From JBEBVQ01 sp037190845 (GTDB taxonomy: Bacteria > Bacteroidota > Bacteroidia > Chitinophagales > Chitinophagaceae), in the NCBI GenBank assembly GCA_037190845.1, contig JBBCJI010000018.1:62001-126000 (forward strand): a stretch of 64,000 nt of DNA, written 5' to 3'. The translations under genes and the position numbers were made by a program. Shown piece after piece: positions 52,485 to 60,028 of the stretch. The notes under the pieces were generated by a model. That model had not been told where the DNA came from. It saw only the letters and a program-made list of their open reading frames with translations, and searched no databases. Numbering within the stretch: position 1 is the first letter of the stretch; each line of letters opens with the position of its first letter.

Positions 52485-53624
52485 TTATACGTATTTAATC
52501 AGCGGATCCATACAATGTTTCATGATCAGTTGGTTTTCCGGCGTCGTATTGGCCATTAACTGTTCAATCAAGCCAGGCTCCGTACGGCTGTTGTTCACAA
52601 TAGATTTAGCTGCTGCTTTCCGTAACCTGAAATCACCGGCATATAAAAACTCATTGGTCAAAAAGTCTATGTAACGGCCTGTCTGCATACGGCCAACGGC
52701 TTTCAGTATCTCTATCTGACAACGGAGCGGCTGGTCATTATATATACCAACCAGACGGTCTTCCGTTTGCTCGGCCTTTACCTTTCCGAGCGTATTGATA
52801 GCTGCCGCCCTCAGATCGTGATCACGTGTATCCAGCAAACGGGTAACAGAAGGTACTGCTTCGGTCTGATTGTAGTGAACCACCAGCTTCAGACAGAAAT
52901 GGATAATACTCGGGTTGGTGGAATAAGTAAGCCAGGATCCGAAGTTCGGAATAGTAATATTCTCATTGGTTGTGATGATCCGGAATAATTCAATCTGATC
53001 CCATACCAGCAATCTGTCTGAAGATGAGTCAAAAAACTTGAAGGGGTCGTTTTTACTAAGCTTGATGTAAGCATGGCGCGCCATAATACGAACTTCGCGT
53101 GAGCGGTGATGCGTCAGCGGAAGGATGTAGGCATCCGCAACAGGTATACCCATTGTGGCAAATTCCGTGAGGCCCTGTATCTTCCGGAAGCGACGTAACG
53201 AACGGAACTTCCTCAAACAAAAGCGATCCAGGTTCAGTTCCATAAACAGCTCATTCAGCTCATAACTCATATTCCCCCGGAGATCCTTTTTATACTCAAT
53301 CAGGCGGTTCACAGCAAGCTGGCGGTGGCCGCGTACATACCTGCGGAGCTTGGCGACAATATCGGATTTTGCGGCAAAACGCGGATCAGGTTTATCGCTG
53401 TTCTCAAAAGAGATATAGGCAAAGATGAGATCGTCTATAATAGGAATGAGCTTTGCCAGCTTTTTTTCCCGCCGGTAGCGCCGGTAGCGATAAAACAGCA
53501 TCACAAACAAGGCAATAACCGTAAACGCAATCGCAGTCAGTATCACAATCAACGACAATTGTATTACCAGCGGCAGACCACGGAAGTTGAGAATAAGATC
53601 CTTTATAAAATAAAATACGCGCAT
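52485..53624 (-). CDS. Membrane-anchored HEAT-repeat protein
   Basis: A 379-residue protein with a single N-terminal TM segment (about 19-44) followed by a very basic stop-transfer stretch (RYRRYRREKK). The rest is helical HEAT-type repeats (HRSREVRIMARHAYIKL, DTRDHDLRAAAINTLGKV, DFRLRKAAAKSIVNN). The repeats would face the cytoplasm. It sits between the receiver-like genes and the GT2 synthase, 56 bases from the latter. A plausible role is a scaffold that joins the receiver-like proteins to the synthase, which is inference from order alone. Confidence 0.85.
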   Translation of the reverse strand: MRVFYFIKDLILNFRGLPLVIQLSLIVILTAIAFTVIALFVMLFYRYRRYRREKKLAKLIPIIDDLIFAYISFENSDKPDPRFAAKSDIVAKLRRYVRGHRQLAVNRLIEYKKDLRGNMSYELNELFMELNLDRFCLRKFRSLRRFRKIQGLTEFATMGIPVADAYILPLTHHRSREVRIMARHAYIKLSKNDPFKFFDSSSDRLLVWDQIELFRIITTNENITIPNFGSWLTYSTNPSIIHFCLKLVVHYNQTEAVPSVTRLLDTRDHDLRAAAINTLGKVKAEQTEDRLVGIYNDQPLRCQIEILKAVGRMQTGRYIDFLTNEFLYAGDFRLRKAAAKSIVNNSRTEPGLIEQLMANTTPENQLIMKHCMDPLIKYV

Positions 53625-53673
53625 AGAAAGATTATAGATTAATGATCATAACCGGACTAATTCCAATCTGCAA

Positions 53674-54702
53674 TTAAACCGCTATCGCACAAAATCCGCT
53701 TCCCATATTTCCGGCCTTAAGCTGCAACGGGGTTCCTGTCGCCTGAGGTATCCGCCTGATCAACGGAGTGCTGTTCCTGATAATCAGCTTACTTTTTCCC
53801 CTGGCCGAAGTTGCCTTTCCGGTACGGATAGCTGTTCCGGCTACTTTTTTGACTGTCGCTTTTTTGGCACTCCCAGACTTATCTTTCTTTTCAGCAGCTT
53901 TTTTCGCAACAGCAACCGGCTTCACCGCAACAGCCGGCTTCCGGGCACTACCGGAGCCCTTTGACGGAGCCGTTTTTGTAGCAGTAGTTTTTGTTTTTGC
54001 GGCAGTCGTTTTCGTCTTGGCGGTTGTACTACCTGCAGCAGTTACCTTTTCTTTTTCTGTTTTCTTCTTCACCGGCATCTTGGATGCGGTTACTTTAGCG
54101 GCAGTAGCCTTCTTAGGCGCCGCGGCTTTTTTGATGACAACAGTTTTGGTATTGCTCTCGGCGGCAGCGGCTTTTTTGATGCTTCGCTTTCTTTTCGCCA
54201 CCACAGCTTCTGCGGCTCTGTCTTCTATGGAAACAGCCTCCGAAATTGCAGCAGGCGCTACGGGCACAACCGGCACAACTACCGTTTTAGGATACACAGG
54301 CGCTGCGTGGCGTATCAGCAGACGCTGGATACGCTGAACCAGCTCGCTGGCCATAAAAGGCTTTTTCAGAAAGTCGTCGGCGCTCAGCCGGAACGATTCA
54401 TTGATCGTATCTTCATCTGCCACGGCAGAAAGTACCATCACCGGAATCCTCGACTCTTTTTTAATGGTTTTTATCACTTCAAACCCACCTGCATAAGGCA
54501 TGATAAGCTCTGTAATCACCAAACGGTAAGCATAATTATTCGTACGTACCTTTTCTATGCCTTCCTTACCATGCCTGGCAGTGTCTACCGTATATCCTTC
54601 CTGCTGCAGAATCTTCTGCACCGTATCACGTGTAAGCTCTTTATTATCCACAATCAGAATATCGTATGCCGGACCGTATTGTGCCTGAGACGCTGTAACC
54701 AT
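53674..54702 (-). CDS. Receiver-like protein with a histone H1-like Lys/Ala/Thr tail
   Basis: A 342-residue protein. Residues about 13-132 have a CheY-like fold (ILIVDNKELTRD, GYTVDTARHGKEGIEKV, MVLSA, DDFLKKPF). The phosphoacceptor position is Glu65 in VITELIMP rather than Asp, and the N-terminal acidic pair is Asp19-Asn20, so normal phosphorylation is doubtful. Residues about 145-310 are low-complexity AKTKTTAAK/KKAAAPKKA sequence like histone H1 or other DNA-condensing tails. The tail could bind DNA, RNA or an anionic polymer. Same operon as the shorter receiver at 54804 and the HEAT-repeat gene at 52485. Confidence 0.85.
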   Translation of the reverse strand: MVTASQAQYGPAYDILIVDNKELTRDTVQKILQQEGYTVDTARHGKEGIEKVRTNNYAYRLVITELIMPYAGGFEVIKTIKKESRIPVMVLSAVADEDTINESFRLSADDFLKKPFMASELVQRIQRLLIRHAAPVYPKTVVVPVVPVAPAAISEAVSIEDRAAEAVVAKRKRSIKKAAAAESNTKTVVIKKAAAPKKATAAKVTASKMPVKKKTEKEKVTAAGSTTAKTKTTAAKTKTTATKTAPSKGSGSARKPAVAVKPVAVAKKAAEKKDKSGSAKKATVKKVAGTAIRTGKATSARGKSKLIIRNSTPLIRRIPQATGTPLQLKAGNMGSGFCAIAV

Positions 54703-54803
54703 TTTTATCGTTTTTATTTATCCGAGGGAAAGAGAATCAAAATCTCATCACCCGGAAAGATTTTTAAATTAATGTAATCAGCCGGTTTTATCCGGCACTT
54801 TTT

Positions 54804-55292
54804 TTATGCAGCATAACTGCTCCGCTTTGTCACCGGATGGACGGACGAAACAGGCAGTATCTGTCCTGCTCTGTTAAGCTCATTATTACCACCCATCAAC
54901 GCAAGCGACAATAACTGCCTGACACGTTGTATCAGCTCCGGATCAATAAACGGCTTTTTCATAAAATCATCCGCACCATACCTGAAAACCTCTTTAACCG
55001 TAGCCTCATCCCCTTTCGAAGAAAGTATCATTACAGGTATGTTCGATTCGCGCTTGATCACCTTCATCAGTTCAAAGCCGTCCAGATACGGCATTGTGAT
55101 CTCGGTAATCACCATACGAAAAGAACGGCTGCCGTCATGCAGCATATCCATTGCTTCCTTGCCATGCTCCGCTGTAACCACACTGTAACCCGCCCGGTCA
55201 AGCATTCTTCCGGTCATATCCCGCGAAGACTTCTTGCTGTCTACCAGAAGAACATCGTACGTAATAGCGTTCCTGTTTTCATGCCTGTTCAT
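54804..55292 (-). CDS. Stand-alone receiver-like protein with Glu at the phosphoacceptor site
   Basis: 162 residues from the ATG at 55292. The frame extends to 55334, but the extra residues precede the conserved start of the domain. A CheY-like fold is clear: YDVLLVDSKK (Asp18, Ser19 in place of the acidic pair), VITEITMPYLDGFE with Glu64 at the phosphoacceptor site, VMILSS, and DDFMKKPF with the conserved Lys. It is a paralogue of the N-terminal domain of the following gene. It is the first gene of the polysaccharide locus, and a 12-bp perfect inverted repeat lies 59 bases upstream. Confidence 0.85.
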   Translation of the reverse strand: MNRHENRNAITYDVLLVDSKKSSRDMTGRMLDRAGYSVVTAEHGKEAMDMLHDGSRSFRMVITEITMPYLDGFELMKVIKRESNIPVMILSSKGDEATVKEVFRYGADDFMKKPFIDPELIQRVRQLLSLALMGGNNELNRAGQILPVSSVHPVTKRSSYAA

Positions 55293-55350
55293 AACATTGC
55301 GTATTTGATGACAGGACAAAAGTAGCTTAACCATAACGTAGATATTTGTA

Positions 55351-55384
55351 TTGAATTGTTATTAACGATGGGATAACAATTCAA
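55351..55384. promoter_or_regulatory. Perfect 12-bp inverted repeat upstream of the polysaccharide locus
   Basis: TTGAATTGTTAT (55351-55362) and ATAACAATTCAA (55373-55384) are perfect complements separated by 10 bases, a spacing typical of a dimeric regulator site. It lies 59 bases upstream of the first gene's ATG. No T-run follows, so a terminator is less likely. Confidence 0.5.
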
Positions 55385-55892
55385 CAACAACACTTACAAA
55401 TCCACATCCAATCCCTGCGCTACACCTGCACTCAAAGCCTTGCCTGACATCGTCAGGGATATACATCAAGAACCCGTTATAACAGACAGAACATTTCATT
55501 TCCGAAACGATCTACGTTTTTTGATACAACTTAACAACGCTTGTTTATATTCTTTCCTTTTCATTGATGATACAAGTACAATTCAACGTAACGGCCATCA
55601 GAATTAAACAGAAACAACCGGCACCATTTATAGTAGTACAACGGCAAATATAAAAACAAAAAACAATAGAAAGGGTATTCTATCAAAAACATTAAATAAT
55701 TAACCATACAAAACGTGGTAAAAGCTATTTTGCCAGACAACGATATACAAGTTAATGAATCTGCTCTTACTACAGTGTTGGACAATGACGTTGTCCATAT
55801 CATTTATTGCCGAGATATTACGGCAACCCAGATATCATCCAGAGGATTCATTTGAGTACCCTAAACAATGATAAAAATGACGAGGTTGCTTG

Positions 55893-55987
55893 TAATGGCT
55901 TCGACAGGTTGCACTTCGGCCCTTCGACAAGCTCAGGGCTCGGTGACCGTCTTTTAATGTCGGTGGCTGAGCTTGTCGAAGCCATTA
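55893..55987. repeat. REP-like palindrome, copy 2
   Basis: Arms carry ATGGCTTCGACA and TGTCGAAGCCAT. The loop ACCGTCTTTTAATGTC (55946-55961) is identical to copy 1 near 1897. It is longer than copy 1 because of an inserted second CTTCGACAAGCTCAG half-site. Confidence 0.75.
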
Positions 55988-56172
55988 GCATTAATTTATC
56001 GCCAAGGTGCTAAAAGCCTTGTCATAATTTTATTATTTATCTTTCCAAATTATTGAAAATCATATATATTATAAAATAAATCAATGGTAGTGTACTGCAA
56101 TGGAGCGAAGTATCCCACACCATACGGATACGATTCTTCATTCAGCTCCGCCCCACTGCCAATAACACATGC

Positions 56173-56324
56173 TACCACATTGCCGATACTGTCATTCCCG
56201 GATGAGTGCGCCAACGGCGAATAAGCGTTCCGGATGACGGAGTGGTTAAGTCGATATCTCCTGCTATTCCGGGAGCCGACAGCCAAATAACACTTTTGAT
56301 AAATCATATCCCAACTCGTATATG
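56173..56324 (-). repeat. Diverged 150-bp dispersed repeat, copy B
   Basis: The reverse complement aligns to 20717-20870 nearly end to end with only a 2-base length difference. It lies in non-coding sequence upstream of upp. Confidence 0.65.
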
Positions 56325-56353
56325 GTTACCCTTTTAAGCCAGCGACAAATAGC

Positions 56354-56361
56354 TATCTTTG
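56354..56361 (+). promoter_or_regulatory. Possible -7 box (TATCTTTG) of upp
   Basis: An exact TAnnTTTG match ending 6 bases before the ATG at 56368. TTTT lies 18 bases upstream as a weak -33. If used, the upp mRNA would be leaderless or nearly so. Confidence 0.4.
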
Positions 56362-56367
56362 TTTTCT

Positions 56368-57018
56368 ATGGTCACTAACCTCAGTACCCAAAACAGCCTG
56401 CTCTGCAGTTGGATCCAGGAAATACGGGATGTATCTATCCAGAACGACCGTCAGCGGTTCCGCTTAAATATGGAACGCATCGGCGAAGTAGCTGCCTATG
56501 AGATCAGCAAAACCTTACCTTACCGGGAGACAACCATTCAAACACCACTCGGCACATACAGCGGCCGGGAGCCGGAAATACAACCGGTACTGGCAACGAT
56601 CCTGCGGGCAGGTATTCCCATGCACCAGGGCATGCTCCGGTTCTTCGATCAGGCAGATGCCGCATTTGTAGCTGCTTACCGCAAATATCACCGGGACGGA
56701 TCTTTCGAGATTGAGCAAAACTACATAACCACTCCCAAGCTCGACGGCCGTATACTGATCATTGCCGATCCGATGATCGCTACAGGCGCCTCCATGGCGC
56801 TGGCCATAGAAACGCTCACCTCAGAAAGCACACCTCTGCAGATACATGTAGTAGCGGCAATTGCCTGTACCATCGGTATCGAATTAATTATGCGGCGCTT
56901 TCCGGACACGCTTATCTGGGCCGGTGCTATAGACGACGAACTCACCGCCCGGGGATATATTGTACCCGGCCTGGGAGATGCGGGCGATCTCTCTTATGGT
57001 GAAAAACAGCAATCATAA
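56368..57018 (+). CDS. upp: Uracil phosphoribosyltransferase
   Basis: A 216-residue pyrimidine-salvage enzyme that makes UMP from uracil and PRPP. Characteristic segments are PVLATILRAGIPMHQGM, the PRPP loop ILIIADPMIATGASM and the uracil-binding C-terminal GYIVPGLGDAGDL. The ATG at 56368 is preferred over an in-frame TTG nine bases upstream, because the TTG overlaps the promoter-like TATCTTTG box. The gene stands alone, with porP/sprF about 100 bases downstream. Confidence 0.95.
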   Translation: MVTNLSTQNSLLCSWIQEIRDVSIQNDRQRFRLNMERIGEVAAYEISKTLPYRETTIQTPLGTYSGREPEIQPVLATILRAGIPMHQGMLRFFDQADAAFVAAYRKYHRDGSFEIEQNYITTPKLDGRILIIADPMIATGASMALAIETLTSESTPLQIHVVAAIACTIGIELIMRRFPDTLIWAGAIDDELTARGYIVPGLGDAGDLSYGEKQQS

Positions 57019-57122
57019 TTATCTAAAAAAAATCTTTTAACATTCTCTTGGAGAATCACATTATTTGCCTTATTTTGCTCACAGAAACGATTTAACATTC
57101 CTTTTTTAATAAAAATTTCGAG

Positions 57123-58157
57123 ATGAAAAAAATATTATTTGGCGTGGGGGCTTTGATGATGGCAGGTGCTGTACAGGCTCAGGACGTGCACTTTACGCAA
57201 TATTTTACATCACCACTCACATTGAATCCCGCACTTACCGGTCTTACCCGTTGCGATCTCCGTATGGCAGCCAATTATCGCTCGCAATGGGGAAGCGTTT
57301 CTCCGCATCCATATGTTACGGGAACTGTTTCATACGACATGGCCACGCTGAAAGGAAGCCTTCCTGAAGGAGATGCCTTAGGCGTTGGCTTGCTGGGTTT
57401 ATTTGACAAATCGGGTTCCGGTGCATTACAAAATACAACTGTAGGCGTTTCGCTGGCATATCATAAATCGCTGGGACGTGAAAAACAGCATACTATCTCT
57501 CTGGGTGTGCAGGGATACCTGGTTCAGAAAAGCATTGACTTTAATAAGCTGACTTTTGAAGATCAATTTGATCCTTCCACAGGCACAACTATTAATGTTA
57601 CCGGCGAAACCTTCAGCAACGCAGATCTTACTTACCCGGATTTTAATGCCGGTATAATGTACACAGGTAAATTAAACGATTATTCAACTGCTTATGCAGG
57701 CGTTTCCTATTACCACATCACCGAACCTACAGAAACTTTCCTGGGCGGAAATCATACTATTGCGCCACGTATCAGTGCTACCCTTGGCGGGTCTTTTGAT
57801 CTCAACGAAAACCTGGTGTTATATACCAGCGGCCTTTATCAGCAACAGGCGAAAGCATCGGAACTTGTAGTAGGCGCCGCGGCTGGTTTTGTACTGAATC
57901 CCGGATATGATGAAGAATTTGCCCAGAAAACAGTACTCTACCTGGGCTCATGGTATCGTTACGGAGATGCACTTTGCCCGTACATCGGCTTCGAATGGTC
58001 TAAAATGCAATTGGGTATCAGCTATGACGCCAACCTGTCTAAATTTACGGCCGCAACACAAGGCCAGGGCGCATATGAAATATCGCTCATTTTCAACGGT
58101 TGTATCAACCCGCGCGTAGCATCACCAAAATACAACTTTGCCTGTCCGAAGTTCTAA
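57123..58157 (+). CDS. PorP/SprF family type IX secretion membrane protein
   Basis: A 344-residue outer-membrane protein with a signal peptide (1-19, ending AVQAQ) and the family hallmark DVHFTQYFTSPLTLNPALTG right after cleavage. SYRSQWGS-like strands and many beta-barrel strands follow. PorP/SprF proteins work with type B (gliding-type C-terminal) T9SS substrates and help anchor or export them. It may serve the substrate encoded at 1-771 or another such protein; no substrate gene adjoins directly. It is followed by a very strong terminator. Confidence 0.94.
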   Translation: MKKILFGVGALMMAGAVQAQDVHFTQYFTSPLTLNPALTGLTRCDLRMAANYRSQWGSVSPHPYVTGTVSYDMATLKGSLPEGDALGVGLLGLFDKSGSGALQNTTVGVSLAYHKSLGREKQHTISLGVQGYLVQKSIDFNKLTFEDQFDPSTGTTINVTGETFSNADLTYPDFNAGIMYTGKLNDYSTAYAGVSYYHITEPTETFLGGNHTIAPRISATLGGSFDLNENLVLYTSGLYQQQAKASELVVGAAAGFVLNPGYDEEFAQKTVLYLGSWYRYGDALCPYIGFEWSKMQLGISYDANLSKFTAATQGQGAYEISLIFNGCINPRVASPKYNFACPKF

Positions 58158-58174
58158 CCAGAACACAAATCATA

Positions 58175-58227
58175 TTTTCATAAAGGAAGACGGCCGCTCA
58201 AACAGCGGCCGTCTTCCTTTATGAAAA
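58175..58227. terminator. Bidirectional terminator with a 24-bp perfect stem
   Basis: Arms 58175-58198 and 58204-58227 are perfect complements with a CAAAC loop. TTTT at one end and AAAA at the other serve both convergent genes. It ends one base before the glycosylase stop codon. Confidence 0.93.
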
Positions 58228-58228
58228 A

Positions 58229-58831
58229 TTAATTCTTTTCCGGGCTGATAAAACGGTTCCCTCTTATATAAAAACGGTAAGGTCTTGCGGCGTCAGTACC
58301 GGCATAGTCGACACCAATCCGCGGTGTAGCTATGATATCTCTCCCGGATATCGGTATCCCCCTGTCCTCAATATACAACAGCGGCCCCTGCAACGATAAA
58401 CCGGTATGCAGCGTAAGAATACCCATAGCAGCCGACAACACTCCCGGACCGGCGGTAAGTGCAGGCCGAACCACCTGCTTCTTTCTCCGCAGCATCATTT
58501 GTTCTATTCCTTCCAGAGGCTCTATACCACGGATTAATACTGCATGTGGCGTACCTTCTGTATTAGTTACCACATTAAACAAATGATGGATTCCATAACA
58601 GAGATAAACGTATGCCGTGCCTCCCGGTCCGTACATCACTTCCGTACGGCGCGTGCGCCGGTTGTTCCACGCATGTGAAGCTTTATCAGAAATACCCGCA
58701 TAGGCTTCTGTTTCCGTAATCATACCCGCTGTACGGAAGCCGTCGATTTCCGTCACCAGCACCTTACCCAATAGGTCCTTTGCCACCTGCACTACATCTT
58801 CACGGGTATAAAATGAATCAGCAAGCTTCAC
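58229..58831 (-). CDS. 3-methyladenine DNA glycosylase (AAG/MPG type)
   Basis: A 200-residue base-excision repair enzyme that removes alkylated purines. AAG-family motifs are visible: DLLGKVLV, ITETEAYAG with the catalytic-type Glu, SHAWNNRRTRRTEVMYGPGGTAYVYLCYGIHHLFN (here split around the conserved RT-x-MYGPGG-x-AYVY core), AVLIRGIEP and GPG. Length is normal. It converges with porP/sprF and is divergent from the methyltransferase gene, with a 54-base shared upstream region. Confidence 0.95.
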   Translation of the reverse strand: MKLADSFYTREDVVQVAKDLLGKVLVTEIDGFRTAGMITETEAYAGISDKASHAWNNRRTRRTEVMYGPGGTAYVYLCYGIHHLFNVVTNTEGTPHAVLIRGIEPLEGIEQMMLRRKKQVVRPALTAGPGVLSAAMGILTLHTGLSLQGPLLYIEDRGIPISGRDIIATPRIGVDYAGTDAARPYRFYIRGNRFISPEKN

Positions 58832-58885
58832 GAATTATTTGAGATTTACTGGTAAAGTTGCAATCATTTTTACACTTTTGCATCT

Positions 58886-59593
58886 ATGCAGCAGCAAGGC
58901 GCCATATATCTGATCCCGGTTCCACTGGCAGAGCATGTCCTACATACGCTTTCACCAGAAGTCAGCACCGTCACCGCCGGACTACAACATTATTTCGCAG
59001 AAAACGTACGTACAGCCCGGCGTTTCCTAAGGTCGCTGCATCCGGATCTGGCAATCGAGCCGATCCAATTTTCGGAAATAGACAAAAATACCGGGCCGGA
59101 TATATCCCTGCTCCTCAAATGGCTGAAGGAAGGAAAAAAAATCGGCATACTTAGCGAATCCGGCTGCCCGGGCATTGCAGATCCCGGTGCTGATCTGGTT
59201 GCAGCAGCCCATAAAGCCGGCGCATCTGTTGTCCCTCTCACCGGCCCAAGTTCACTGATACTGGCACTGATGGCTTCCGGGCTGAACGGCCAAAGCTTCT
59301 CCTTTAATGGTTATCTGCCTGTAAAAGAACCGGAACGCAGCAAACGGATAAAAGCACTGGAAAACCTTTCTCAAAAAGAAAATCAGACACAATTATTAAT
59401 CGAAACACCCTACCGCAACAATCGCATACTTGAAGATCTGCTGCGAAACTGCAACGACAATACCCTGTTGTGCGTTGCTCAGAATATAACAGCGCCAGAT
59501 GCGTTTATCCGCACCCTGCGTATTGCTGAATGGAAAAAACAAAAGAAGGCACTTGAAAAATCACCAGCCGTTTTCCTCCTGCTGGCTCAGTAA
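58886..59593 (+). CDS. Tetrapyrrole-methylase-fold SAM methyltransferase (RsmI-like)
   Basis: A 235-residue protein of the tetrapyrrole methylase superfamily. Motifs are GAIYLIPVPLAE, GILSESGCPGIADPGADLVAAAHKAG (SAM-binding region), VVPLTGPSSLILALMASGL, FSFNGYLP and LIETPYRNNRILEDLL. RsmI methylates the 2'-O of C1402 in 16S rRNA. This protein is a shorter, diverged relative often found in Bacteroidota, so its exact RNA target is uncertain. Its 3' end overlaps the convergent gene at 59587 by 7 bases. Confidence 0.88.
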   Translation: MQQQGAIYLIPVPLAEHVLHTLSPEVSTVTAGLQHYFAENVRTARRFLRSLHPDLAIEPIQFSEIDKNTGPDISLLLKWLKEGKKIGILSESGCPGIADPGADLVAAAHKAGASVVPLTGPSSLILALMASGLNGQSFSFNGYLPVKEPERSKRIKALENLSQKENQTQLLIETPYRNNRILEDLLRNCNDNTLLCVAQNITAPDAFIRTLRIAEWKKQKKALEKSPAVFLLLAQ

Positions 59594-59994
59594 TCATTAT
59601 CCTTTTCACGTACGTAATCAACACGGTCAACGATATACTGACCGGGTTCCGTATTGATCGTATTATAATTATCTCCCCGCCAGATCAAATGGCGCTTGTA
59701 TTGCAGATAGTGCAACTTTACGATCTTACCCAGGCATTTTTCCAATGTGTCCGCAACCGCTTCGTCCGTTACACTGAAATAAAAATAATGCGCGTTCAAT
59801 GATCCTTTCCGGATCCCAAAACCTGTTTGCACCATTTCACCCTCATAGGTTTTAAAAACATCCCCTTTCCTGGAGAACTTCTGCAATTCACCTTCCCGGA
59901 ATCCATCGCCATATACTTTGTAATAATACCAGTAAATATACAGGGCCAGGCCAACAACCAGAAACAGCGTACCGAAGACAAGAAATCTTTTCAT
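59587..59994 (-). CDS. Small membrane-anchored protein of unknown function
   Basis: A 135-residue protein with one N-terminal TM segment or uncleaved signal (about 4-25, FLVFGTLFLVVGLALYIYWYYY) and a mixed alpha/beta extracytoplasmic domain (about 30-125: GDVFKTYEGEMVQTG, HYFYFSVTD, KIVKLHYLQYKRHLIWRGD, YIVDRVDYV). It resembles conserved hypothetical proteins of Bacteroidota, but I cannot assign a function. It lies just downstream of acs in the opposite sense of the methyltransferase gene. Confidence 0.75.
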   Translation of the reverse strand: MKRFLVFGTLFLVVGLALYIYWYYYKVYGDGFREGELQKFSRKGDVFKTYEGEMVQTGFGIRKGSLNAHYFYFSVTDEAVADTLEKCLGKIVKLHYLQYKRHLIWRGDNYNTINTEPGQYIVDRVDYVREKDNDY

Positions 59995-60028
59995 AAAATG
60001 AGGTTCACTATACGAATATACAAAATCG

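Larger units (their letters stand above)
55385..56367. other. Gene-free kilobase between the polysaccharide locus and upp
   Basis: 983 bases with only short, low-quality ORFs. It holds a REP-like element (55893-55987), copy B of the dispersed repeat (56173-56324) and a TATCTTTG box before upp. AT-rich sequence at 55500-55800 shows no recognisable motif. Confidence 0.6.

Noticed and set aside
53674..55292. Annotation of the receiver genes as ordinary phosphorylated response regulators
   Set aside because: The phosphoacceptor Asp is Glu in both and the acidic pair is incomplete.
55561..55803. 80-residue hydrophobic frame on the minus strand
   Set aside because: AT-rich intergenic sequence gives Phe/Leu/Tyr-rich shadows; no start context or motif supports a gene.
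56050..56307. 85-residue frame on the minus strand upstream of upp
   Set aside because: Covers dispersed-repeat copy B; the corresponding frame in copy A is interrupted. A decayed gene fragment is possible but unproven.
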